Source: Candidatus Sericytochromatia bacterium
Lineage (GTDB): Bacteria; Cyanobacteriota; Sericytochromatia; UBA7694
Direction of reading: 5' to 3'
Assembly: GCA_913773825.1 (NCBI GenBank)
Contig: CAJYHH010000710.1
Location: 1-14,556 of the forward strand
Length of the DNA: 14,556 nt
Below, piece by piece: positions 1-7,251 of this stretch. The position numbers and the translations under genes were made by a program. Below the pieces are notes generated by a model. It did not search any database and was not told the DNA's origin. It was given only the letters and a program-made list of their open reading frames with translations. Position 1 is the stretch's first letter, and each line of letters starts with the position of its first letter.

Positions 1-1
1 C

Positions 2-3000
2 ACCAATGCCCATCTGGTGCTGGCAGCTGCGCCTGAATCAAAACCTGAATTACTACCTGAGTCAGCACACACCACCCAGGCTGTTACAGATGATGCCCAG
101 TGGCCGATTCTGATTACGGCTTATTCTGAAGCTGCTCTACAGGCTCGTCTGAGTCAGTTTGCCAGTTGGCTGGATCAGCATCCGGATATTTTGCTTTCTG
201 ATCTGGCTTATACCCTGCAGCGCCGGACGCACTTAGGCCAGCGTTGGGCAGTTTATACAGACAGTCTGTCAGGTCTGCGCCAGCGCCTGGCAGATACCCT
301 GGCCGCCCAACATCTGCCTGCGCCGCTGAATGAGCCCAGACCTGTGTTTGTGTTTTCGGGCCAGGGCGCCCAATGGCCGGGGATGGGCCGTGAGCTTTTG
401 CAGACTCAAGCTGTGTTTGCTGAGATGATCCGCCGCTGTGAAGCGGCTTTTGCCCCAGAAGTTGACTGGCGGCTGACAGATGTTTTACAAACCGCTACTG
501 AGCAGGATTACAGCCAGATCGAGCTGATTCAACCGGTGATTTTTGCTGTGCAGGTGGCTCTGGCCGCGCTTTGGCAGAGCTGGGGGATTCAGCCCCAAGC
601 GGTGATCGGTCATAGTATGGGTGAAGTAGCTGCTGCTTATGTAGCGGGTGCTCTGAGCCTGACTGATGCCGCCAAAATTATCTGTCGCCGCAGCCGTTTA
701 TTGGCCCAGCTGTCTGGGCAGAATCAGTCCAGCCAGGGTGGCATGCTGTTTACGGGTCTGTCACCCGAAGCCTGTGAAGCTTATCTCAGCCCTGAGATGA
801 TGATTGGAGTTTATAACGGCCCTGATTCTACCGTTTTAACCGGTGAGCGAGCGGCCTTAGAAACTCTGCATCAGCGTTTAGAAGCCGAACAGATTTTTTC
901 GCGCTTTGTGCAGGTGCCAGTAGCCGCTCACTCAGCCCAGATTGATGCCTTTGAAGCCCCTTTAAAAGCTGCTCTCAGCGATTTACAGCCCCAGAGTCCC
1001 CAGCTGCTGATGTTTTCAACGGTGCGGGTTGCGCAGCTGACTGATGCCCCTGATCGGGATTATTGGTTTGCCAATCTGCGTGAGCCTGTCCGCTTTGCCC
1101 AGACGGTCAAGCAAGCTTTAGACGAGGGCTTTAATCTGTTTATCGAGATTAGCCCCCATCCCTTGCTGCTGCAGACTTTGCAGGCCAGCGCCCGTCAAGA
1201 TTCAGGCAGGCCAATTTTGACTTTATCTTCGCTCAAACGGGCTCAGCCTGAACTCAGCAGTTTGCGCCAGTCGCTGCTGCAGGCGGTCATGGCGGGGCTT
1301 GAACCCCGCTGGGAGAGCCTGACACCGACTCAGGGACGTTTATTAGGCCTTCCCAATTATCCCTGGCAGCGTCAGGCCTACTGGCTTAAGCGCAATGGCT
1401 CACCCAAACCCAGTAGCGCTGCAGATGTCTCTGACGTGACCCTTCCAGCTGAACAGCCTAAGCTGTCGCCGTCAACTCAGCCTGCCAAACAAACAAGTGT
1501 CCCTGAGCAGACTTTGTATCAATTACATTGGGAGTCCAGCTCAACCCCCAGTCCTCAGACGCTTAGCAGTGGTCACTGGCTGGTGTTTTCAGACCATGCG
1601 GTGCTCAATCAGAGTCTGAGTCTGTTGCTTAAAGCCCGCGGCCAGCAGCTGATTTTTATTCGCTCAGGTCATGAACTGGAGCTTGGCCAGCCGCCGTTTG
1701 CCATGGATCCGCTGGAGCCTGAACATTACACCCGTTTGATTCAGCATCTGAATCGCCATCTTAAATTACCGGTGCATGGCGTAATCTTTGCCTTGCAGCC
1801 CGATTATCAGGACTTTGCGCCTGAGCAGGCTGAAGCGGCTTATACGCGTCTGGCCCATCTGTTACGCTCTCTGGAAGCCCTTCAGGGGCCAACGCCTCGC
1901 CTGTATCTGATTAGTCGTGGTGCCTGGGAGCCTGATGTGCAGACTTTGGCCCAGTCAGTCTGGTGGGGCCTGGGTCGCACGGCTTTTTATGAATACCCTC
2001 AGTGGCACTGCACCCAGATTGATCTCAGTCCCGAGCCTGGCCCTGCCGAGCTGCAGTTGCTGGTGAATGAACTTTTGGCCCAAAGCCCTGAAAGTAATTT
2101 GCTCTTGCGCGGCACAGAGCGCCAGGTGGCCCGTTTAGGGGCTTATCGCGGTGCTGATGCTCCGCCCTCAGCGCTGGCGCGCAGTCTGTTGGATAAGCTG
2201 CTGGGCCGTAATCTGCCTAACCCCTGGCAGCCAGCTTCAAAGCTGCAGATTAGGTCTGATGGGGTTTATCTGATTAGCGGGGGCTTAGGTGAGCTGGGAC
2301 TTGAGACAGCCCAATGGCTGGTGTGTCAGGGCGCCAAAAAACTGGCGCTGATGGGCCGTCAGGGCGCAGCGCGTCCTGATCAGCAGCAAGCGGTACAAGC
2401 CCTTCAATCAGCAGGTGTTCAGATTGAGATCCTGAGTGTTGACATCGCGGATCAATCTGCTTTGGCCCAGGCGCTTACAGAGCTTCGGCGCCAGGGGCCC
2501 ATTAAGGGGGTTATTCAGGCTGCTGGTATTTTGCAAGACGGCCTGATTGCTGGCCAAACGCCTGAAGCTGTACGCGATGTTTTAAAACCCAAAGTCAGCG
2601 GGAGCTGGAATCTACACACTCTGACCCTGACGGATTCGCTGGATTTGTTTGTCTGCTATGCTTCGATTACCGCTACATTAGGCATGCCGGGCCAATCTAA
2701 CTATGCTGCGGCCAATAGCTTCCTTGATGCTTTAATCCAGCATCGCCGCAAAGCGGGCCTGCCGGGCCTGAGTATCGATTGGGGCCCCTGGTATCGAGCT
2801 GAGATTGCTGTGCTGGGCGGCAAGCGCCAGATGCTCTCTCAATATGGTTTCCACTGGCTTGAACACCCCAAAGGCTTTGCTTTACTGGAGCGTCTGCTGC
2901 GTGATAGGGCGGCCCAGGCCTCTGTAATGGGCCTGGATCTGAGTCTTATGCTGCAAGCGCTGCCCCAAACCCGCAATCTGCCTTTGCTGAGCCTGATTGC

Positions 3001-3358
3001 TCGCGAGCAAAATCAAACCTTACAATTGCGCAAACCCAAGCCTGTGCTGCCTGCTAAAGTCAGCAAACCGTCTCAAAAAACGGTTGAACCTGACTTTGCT
3101 ATGCGTCCAGGTGTCAGTCCTCCAGCTGAAGAGCTTGAGCGCTTTTTACAGCAGACGATTGCTCGCATTCTGGGTGTTTCACCCGCTGAAATTAATACTC
3201 AGACTTCGCTGCGAATTTATGGCTTTGACTCCCTGATGGCGCTTGAACTCAAAGCCCAGCTCCAGGCTGCTTATAACATGACGCTGATGGCCAATGAACG
3301 TTCTCAGAGTATGACCATCAGTGAAATGACTGAAAAGATTCTTGGGGGAGAGGATTAA
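2..3358 (+). CDS. Type I modular polyketide synthase, 3' part (KS end-AT-KR-ACP)
   Basis: This is the 3' part of a modular polyketide synthase; the gene runs off the left edge and 1118 residues remain. Residue 1 here is the codon at base 2. The first residues, TNAHLVL, are the closing motif of a ketosynthase. An acyltransferase follows, with GQGAQWPG near residue 121, the nucleophile motif GHSMGE (Ser205) and the catalytic His310 in AAHS. The post-AT linker contains YPWQRQAYW. A ketoreductase follows: a structural half, then GGLGELGL at about 760 for NADPH, and the Ser888, Tyr901 and Asn905 catalytic set. LQD at the LDD position suggests a B-type KR (inferred). The carrier protein has GFDSLMAL with phosphopantetheine Ser1077. 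There is no dehydratase, enoylreductase or thioesterase, so the module should load an extender, reduce it to a beta-hydroxy unit and pass it on. AAHS matches neither the malonyl HAFH nor the methylmalonyl YASH consensus, so extender choice is open. Confidence 0.96.
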   Translation, partial: TNAHLVLAAAPESKPELLPESAHTTQAVTDDAQWPILITAYSEAALQARLSQFASWLDQHPDILLSDLAYTLQRRTHLGQRWAVYTDSLSGLRQRLADTLAAQHLPAPLNEPRPVFVFSGQGAQWPGMGRELLQTQAVFAEMIRRCEAAFAPEVDWRLTDVLQTATEQDYSQIELIQPVIFAVQVALAALWQSWGIQPQAVIGHSMGEVAAAYVAGALSLTDAAKIICRRSRLLAQLSGQNQSSQGGMLFTGLSPEACEAYLSPEMMIGVYNGPDSTVLTGERAALETLHQRLEAEQIFSRFVQVPVAAHSAQIDAFEAPLKAALSDLQPQSPQLLMFSTVRVAQLTDAPDRDYWFANLREPVRFAQTVKQALDEGFNLFIEISPHPLLLQTLQASARQDSGRPILTLSSLKRAQPELSSLRQSLLQAVMAGLEPRWESLTPTQGRLLGLPNYPWQRQAYWLKRNGSPKPSSAADVSDVTLPAEQPKLSPSTQPAKQTSVPEQTLYQLHWESSSTPSPQTLSSGHWLVFSDHAVLNQSLSLLLKARGQQLIFIRSGHELELGQPPFAMDPLEPEHYTRLIQHLNRHLKLPVHGVIFALQPDYQDFAPEQAEAAYTRLAHLLRSLEALQGPTPRLYLISRGAWEPDVQTLAQSVWWGLGRTAFYEYPQWHCTQIDLSPEPGPAELQLLVNELLAQSPESNLLLRGTERQVARLGAYRGADAPPSALARSLLDKLLGRNLPNPWQPASKLQIRSDGVYLISGGLGELGLETAQWLVCQGAKKLALMGRQGAARPDQQQAVQALQSAGVQIEILSVDIADQSALAQALTELRRQGPIKGVIQAAGILQDGLIAGQTPEAVRDVLKPKVSGSWNLHTLTLTDSLDLFVCYASITATLGMPGQSNYAAANSFLDALIQHRRKAGLPGLSIDWGPWYRAEIAVLGGKRQMLSQYGFHWLEHPKGFALLERLLRDRAAQASVMGLDLSLMLQALPQTRNLPLLSLIAREQNQTLQLRKPKPVLPAKVSKPSQKTVEPDFAMRPGVSPPAEELERFLQQTIARILGVSPAEINTQTSLRIYGFDSLMALELKAQLQAAYNMTLMANERSQSMTISEMTEKILGGED

Positions 3359-3408
3359 TGGACAAAAGGACTGAAGAAGAAAAAATCAACATGATTGTTT
3401 GTCTTTAA
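3358..3408 (+). other. 16-codon reading frame overlapping the PKS stop (TAATG)
   Basis: An ATG overlaps the PKS stop codon in a TAATG arrangement, with GGGGGAGAGG just upstream as a good ribosome-binding site. The frame reads MDKRTEEEKINMIVCL and then stops. Such coupling usually starts the next gene of an operon, and the charged, helix-prone beginning would suit the N-terminal docking segment of a following synthase module. That makes a lost downstream gene a reasonable guess. No further coding homology was recognised between 3409 and the TetR gene. It could also be chance. Confidence 0.25.
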
Positions 3409-3416
3409 TCTTACGT

Positions 3417-3436
3417 CTTCTCGTCTTAAGCGAGAG
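3417..3436. promoter_or_regulatory. Palindrome, candidate TetR-family operator (upstream copy)
   Basis: The site contains TCTCG, a 7-base centre TCTTAAG, then CGAGA, a 5-bp inverted repeat. A near-identical copy in reverse orientation lies at 4132-4149, just past the TetR-family gene. Partly symmetric sites near a TetR-family gene are typical operators, so this is a candidate. It sits about 110 bases upstream of the likely promoter, farther than is usual for autorepression. The alternative reading is a weak hairpin downstream of the polyketide synthase gene. Confidence 0.4.
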
Positions 3437-3543
3437 ACTCCCAGTTGTTCATGGCAGCATCGCCACGGGTGGCTGAGTTTGTGTTGCTCGGACTCATCTG
3501 TTTGATGCTCTGTAAAGGGCTTGGGCCGAAGTCTGAATTCAGA

Positions 3544-3552
3544 TGGTAAAAT
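3544..3552 (+). promoter_or_regulatory. Extended -10 promoter element for the TetR-family gene
   Basis: TGGTAAAAT matches the extended -10 pattern TGnTATAAT with one mismatch. Transcription would begin near 3558-3560, essentially at the ATG at 3560, so the mRNA would be leaderless. No Shine-Dalgarno sequence is seen before that ATG, which fits. No convincing -35 hexamer was found, as expected of extended -10 promoters. Confidence 0.4.
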
Positions 3553-3559
3553 TTTTAGC

Positions 3560-4114
3560 ATGGACAAAGAAGGCAGAATCATTGAAGCGGCGCAGAAATT
3601 ATTTTTGCGTCATGGCTTTCGCAAAGTCACGATGAGCGATATTGCTGAGGCAGCGAAGTTATCGCGTCCTTCGGTCTATGCGGTTTTTGCCAATAAAGTA
3701 GCCGTCATCGAGGGTTTAGCGGCTCGACATCAGGCTGAAAACGAAGCGCAAACCGCCAAGCGCCTGAAGCGACTGACAAGTCTTGAAGCCCGTTTGAACT
3801 GCCTGTTTGAGCTCTGGATTATTCAGCCCTTTGCTTCAGTGATTGATTATGAATATGGCCATGAATTGATGGCCAGCGCCGAATCTGAAGCCCCTCTGGC
3901 GATCTCAAGAATGTATACCAGCTTTGAATCTCACGTCGCTGAGCTGCTGCGTCCTCATCTTGGCTCCCAATCCACTCTCTCAGCTGAAGAGCTGGCTCGG
4001 ATCCTGATGCTAGCCTCTAAGGGCCTCAAAGCCTCAAGCAATAGTCTGCCTGAACTGCAGCGCCTTTGCCACAGCCTGATTCAGATGGCCCTAGCAGTGG
4101 TAGAAAAGGACTAA
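3560..4114 (+). CDS. TetR/AcrR-family transcriptional regulator
   Basis: A 184-residue protein with the layout of a TetR-family repressor. The N-terminal DNA-binding domain spans about residues 1-50 and includes IIEAAQKLFLRHGF, VTMSDIAEAAKLSRPSVYAV and the FANK turn. The remaining all-helical region, about 55-184, is the family's variable ligand-binding and dimerisation domain, and its ligand cannot be predicted. The ATG at 3560 gives MDKEGRIIEAA, the usual distance to the HTH. An in-frame TTG at 3521 would add 13 residues but has no better ribosome-binding site. The gene lies between the polyketide synthase and a convergent acyltransferase-like gene and is bracketed by two matching palindromes. 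A role in controlling the neighbouring polyketide genes is plausible but unproven. Confidence 0.93.
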   Translation: MDKEGRIIEAAQKLFLRHGFRKVTMSDIAEAAKLSRPSVYAVFANKVAVIEGLAARHQAENEAQTAKRLKRLTSLEARLNCLFELWIIQPFASVIDYEYGHELMASAESEAPLAISRMYTSFESHVAELLRPHLGSQSTLSAEELARILMLASKGLKASSNSLPELQRLCHSLIQMALAVVEKD

Positions 4115-4131
4115 TGGACCGCTCGGCGGTG

Positions 4132-4149
4132 CTCGCTTAGAACGAGAAG
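4132..4149. promoter_or_regulatory. Palindrome, reverse-orientation copy of the 3417-3436 site
   Basis: CTCG-CTTAGAA-CGAG followed by AAG. Read on the minus strand it is CTTCTCGTTCTAAGCGAG, differing from the 3417 site only by the order of two bases. It lies 17 bases after the TetR-family stop codon. A weaker partial match, TCTCGTCCTAA, is at 4245-4255, at the 3' end of the minus-strand acyltransferase-like gene. Two near copies around one regulator gene argue for a shared binding site rather than a simple terminator, and there is no T-run after the hairpin. Confidence 0.4.
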
Positions 4150-4260
4150 GCTAGAGGACTTGGGTGTGCAGATAAAAGAAAAATGGCATTATTTATGGGT
4201 GTTCTGTCTTTTTAAAGTCATTAAGCAACTAAAAGAAATAATTCTCTCGTCCTAAATTTT

Positions 4261-4998
4261 TTAGTCTTCTTCTTGCCATTTAATTTCGTCTTGCAAGGGC
4301 CAGGTGCTGCCGTCGGGGATACGGGTGCCGGGCTGGATCACGGATAAGGGTTCAATCGTGCAGCCTGAGCCGATTGTGACCATTGGAGCAATTTGGCAGT
4401 CTGCGCCAATCCAGCTGTCGTTGCCAATTGTGACGCCTGGGCCAATTCGGCAGTAGCCGCCAACGTTGACGCGCTCGCCGATAATGATTTTGCCCAAATA
4501 CAGATTGCCTTTGTTGAGGTAATGGCCAGACAGCAAAGACCAGGCCCCGATAATGCTGCCTTCACCCACTTCGATTAAGGGCAGATCGGTAAACTCTACA
4601 TTGGCTGAAATCGAGGTGCCGTAAGCCAGTCGGGCGCCCAGGGCTCTAAAGGCTAAAATGCGCAGCAGGGGTGAATACAGCACGATGTTTTTAATTGGCA
4701 TCAAAAAGATCATGCGGTTAATCGTCAGATAAGCGGTCCAGACATAAAAGGCTTTGCTGATTGGGCCTGGAAAATGGCCTTCTTCCATGCGCGGCAGCAG
4801 CCGGTTAAAAATCGCAACCATGCCGATTACGCCCAGAACAAAGACGATCACCGTCAGCGGCAGCATAAACCCACGCCAGGGCCAGGGAATAAAAGCCGTC
4901 GCTGAGAAAAAGGCGGCTGCTAGCGTCGCTGCGGAGCCATAGACCAACAAGGACACGATAAAGAGCGAAATATCGTAGAGAAATAAACTGATGCGCAT
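4261..4998 (-). CDS. Membrane-anchored left-handed beta-helix (hexapeptide) acyltransferase-like protein
   Basis: A 245-residue protein in two parts. Residues about 1-80 are hydrophobic and hold two likely membrane helices (ISLFLYDISLFIVSLLVYG and the LPLTVIVFVLGVIG stretch). From about residue 130 to 235 there are hexapeptide-type repeats, such as GEGSIIGAW, GERVNVGGYCRIGPGVTIG, DSWIGADCQIAPMVTIG and SGCTIEPLSVIQPG, which fold as a left-handed beta helix typical of acyl or acetyltransferases. The layout recalls the C-terminal region of Pls/PosA-type nonribosomal peptide synthetases, here standing alone (inference from memory of the family). Substrate is unknown. The start was set at the ATG at 4998. 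A GTG at 5076 would add 26 residues (MPLKGFWVFEKD...), and neither start has a strong ribosome-binding site. It converges on the TetR-family gene and diverges from the carboxylase gene. Confidence 0.8.
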   Translation of the reverse strand: MRISLFLYDISLFIVSLLVYGSAATLAAAFFSATAFIPWPWRGFMLPLTVIVFVLGVIGMVAIFNRLLPRMEEGHFPGPISKAFYVWTAYLTINRMIFLMPIKNIVLYSPLLRILAFRALGARLAYGTSISANVEFTDLPLIEVGEGSIIGAWSLLSGHYLNKGNLYLGKIIIGERVNVGGYCRIGPGVTIGNDSWIGADCQIAPMVTIGSGCTIEPLSVIQPGTRIPDGSTWPLQDEIKWQEED

Positions 4999-5154
4999 GG
5001 CATTCAGTCTAACAGGAAGCCATATAATGTGAAGTTTGAGGTCTTTCTCAAACACCCAAAACCCTTTTAAGGGCACCTTAAACGGATGCCCCGGCGCCTG
5101 GCTGTGTTTCGTGATTGTAAGTTCCGAGATCCCTCTTGCCTTTTAACCCAAAAC

Positions 5155-5175
5155 TCACCACCCACCACTCACCAC
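5155..5175. repeat. Tandem heptamer, 3 x YCACCAC
   Basis: TCACCAC-CCACCAC-TCACCAC is three exact-length 7-bp units differing only at the first base, followed by a T5 run. It lies in the 234-bp gap between the divergent acyltransferase-like and carboxylase genes, 58 bases before the carboxylase ATG. It may be a small regulator-binding array or a simple slippage repeat. Only the repeat itself is certain. Confidence 0.55.
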
Positions 5176-5232
5176 TTTTTCATGCTAACCTGTCAGCCAG
5201 CCTGTCCATGCGCGATATTCAGGAGCCTTATC

Positions 5233-7251
5233 ATGACTCAAACCTCTCACCCAGTCAGCGAGCCCGTGATCTACAAAGCCTTTAAAAAAGTCCTGGTTGC
5301 CAATCGTGGTGAAATTGCGGTTCGCATTCTCAAAGCCTGCCGGGAGCGAGGACTGGCGACGGTTGCGGTTTATTCTGATGCTGATCGCGATGCGCCACAT
5401 GTTCAGATGGCAGATGAGGCTGTGCATATTGGGGCGGCTGCTAGCCGTGAGTCTTATCTGAATATGGCTGTGCTGTTACAGGCTGCAGCCCGTACCGGTG
5501 CGGACGCGATTCATCCAGGTTATGGCTTTTTAGCTGAAAACGCGGGCTTTGCGGCGCGCGTGATTGAAGCCGGTCTGGTCTGGATTGGGCCAAGCCCCAA
5601 AGCGATTGAAGAAATGGGCAGTAAGACCCGTGCCCGTGCCCTGGCTGAAAGCCTGGGTGTGCCGGTGATTCCAGGCTGGCAGGGTGTCACAGACGATACC
5701 AGTCTGGCAGAGGCCGCTGAACAGATTGGCTATCCGCTGCTGCTCAAAGCAGTGGCCGGTGGCGGTGGGCGCGGCATGCGTCGGGTTGAGCGGGCTGAAG
5801 ATCTACAGGCTGCGATAACATCTGCTCGTCGTGAAGCAGAGCAGGCCTTTGGCGACGGCAGCATTTATCTCGAAAAGTACCTGCCCAAAGTCCGTCATAT
5901 TGAGTTTCAGATTCTGGGCGATGCCCATGGTCAGCTGATTCATGTCTTTGAACGGGAATGTTCGCTCCAGCGCCGTTACCAGAAAATCATCGAAGAATCT
6001 CCTTCACCAAGCCTGACGCCCGAGCTGCGTGAGCAGATGGGCGAAGCGGCTGTCCGTCTGGGTCAAGCGCTGAATTATTGTGGGGCTGGCACCGTTGAAT
6101 TTGTGCTGGCAGATCATGAATTTTACTTCCTTGAGGTCAATACCCGCCTGCAGGTTGAACACCCTGTCACCGAGCAGGTTACAGGCCTGGATTTAGCCCA
6201 CTGGCAGCTGCGCTTAGCAGCCGGTGAACCCCTGACCCTTGCTCAGTCAGAGCTCAAACAACAGGGTCATGCAATTGAATGCCGAATCTGCGCTGAAGAT
6301 CCAGCCCAGGACTTTATGCCCTGCAGTGGTGAAATCCTCGCCTGGCAGCCAGCTGAAGGCTTGGGCATTCGCTATGACAGCGGCGTGGGACCCCATGTAC
6401 CCGTTGATTATGACTCAATGCTCGCCAAGCTGATTGTCTCAGCTGACAGCCGTCCTGAAGCGATTCAGCGTCTGCATCGCGCACTCTTACACACCGTATT
6501 GCTGGGTACACGCAGTAATCTGGGCTTTTTACAAAGCCTGGTGGCCCATCCCGTTTTTGTTTCTGCTGATTTTCACACCCGCTGGATCGAAGCCCAACTT
6601 GAGGCTAATCCTGATGAACTGTTTAGTCCGATTAGCCCTTTACAGCGCCATGAAGCCATAACGGTTGCCGCTCTCTATGCCTGGAGTCAGCGCGATCAGC
6701 AGCGCGTCCGCTGGGCTGGCTTACCCTCTGGCTGGCGCAATAGTGCGTTTGCTTCCCAGCAATCGAGCTTCCGCATGGATGGCCAGAGCTATACGCTAAG
6801 TTATCGCGCAGAAGGCCAGTACTTCAGCGTCCAGGTCGAAGATACTCATTATCGCGTGCTGTTGCTCAATGCAACTCACAACAGCCTCAGCCTCGAAATT
6901 GACGGCCTATGCCGCACTTATACGCTCGCAGTGTCTGGCTTAACGACCTGGCTCCATCACCCCAGCCTGGGCACCCACAGTGTGGAGTCTTTACCCCGCT
7001 TCCCCGAGCGTGAAGATGAAAGCACTCACGGCGGCTATACCGCCACGATGCCAGCTAAGATTCTTCAGATTCTTGTCGAGCCCGGCCAGAGCGTCAGCGA
7101 AGGTGCAGCCTTGCTGGTGATGGAATCGATGAAAATGGAAACCACACTCTGCGCCGCTGAAGCCGGTCTGGTTGAGCAAGTTCTGGTCAATCCAGGTGAA
7201 GTGGTTGAAGCTGGAACAAGCTTGCTGGTAATTAACAGCGAGCAGGGCTGA
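5233..7251 (+). CDS. Acyl-CoA carboxylase alpha subunit (biotin carboxylase + biotin carrier protein)
   Basis: A 672-residue biotin-dependent carboxylase subunit of the acetyl/propionyl/methylcrotonyl-CoA type. The biotin carboxylase half (about 15-460) begins KVLVANRGEIAVRIL, has HPGYGFLAEN, the ATP-grasp glycine loop AVAGGGGRGMR near 175, and EVNTRLQVEHPVTE from Glu301. A linker of about 120 residues leads to the C-terminal biotinyl domain, with Lys634 in MESMKME, 38 residues from the end. It uses ATP and bicarbonate to carboxylate its own biotin; a separate beta subunit, absent from this window, would move the carboxyl group to an acyl-CoA. The ATG at 5233 was chosen for AGGAGC at 5221 and the correct distance to the first motif; an upstream in-frame ATG at 5086 has neither. 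Malonyl- or methylmalonyl-CoA supply for the polyketide synthase is possible, but catabolic acyl-CoA carboxylases look alike. Confidence 0.95.
   Translation: MTQTSHPVSEPVIYKAFKKVLVANRGEIAVRILKACRERGLATVAVYSDADRDAPHVQMADEAVHIGAAASRESYLNMAVLLQAAARTGADAIHPGYGFLAENAGFAARVIEAGLVWIGPSPKAIEEMGSKTRARALAESLGVPVIPGWQGVTDDTSLAEAAEQIGYPLLLKAVAGGGGRGMRRVERAEDLQAAITSARREAEQAFGDGSIYLEKYLPKVRHIEFQILGDAHGQLIHVFERECSLQRRYQKIIEESPSPSLTPELREQMGEAAVRLGQALNYCGAGTVEFVLADHEFYFLEVNTRLQVEHPVTEQVTGLDLAHWQLRLAAGEPLTLAQSELKQQGHAIECRICAEDPAQDFMPCSGEILAWQPAEGLGIRYDSGVGPHVPVDYDSMLAKLIVSADSRPEAIQRLHRALLHTVLLGTRSNLGFLQSLVAHPVFVSADFHTRWIEAQLEANPDELFSPISPLQRHEAITVAALYAWSQRDQQRVRWAGLPSGWRNSAFASQQSSFRMDGQSYTLSYRAEGQYFSVQVEDTHYRVLLLNATHNSLSLEIDGLCRTYTLAVSGLTTWLHHPSLGTHSVESLPRFPEREDESTHGGYTATMPAKILQILVEPGQSVSEGAALLVMESMKMETTLCAAEAGLVEQVLVNPGEVVEAGTSLLVINSEQG

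Noticed and set aside
2997..3236. 79-codon frame inside the polyketide synthase gene
   Set aside because: Overlaps the clear carrier-protein coding region, and the product has no recognisable features.
3355..3582. Minus-strand frame across the PKS-TetR gap
   Set aside because: No ribosome-binding site or family resemblance, and it overlaps the TetR start region; probably chance.
4338..4578. Alanine-rich open frames on both strands inside the beta-helix gene
   Set aside because: They are shadows created by the periodic hexapeptide repeats of the real gene; they lack ribosome-binding sites and have low-complexity products.
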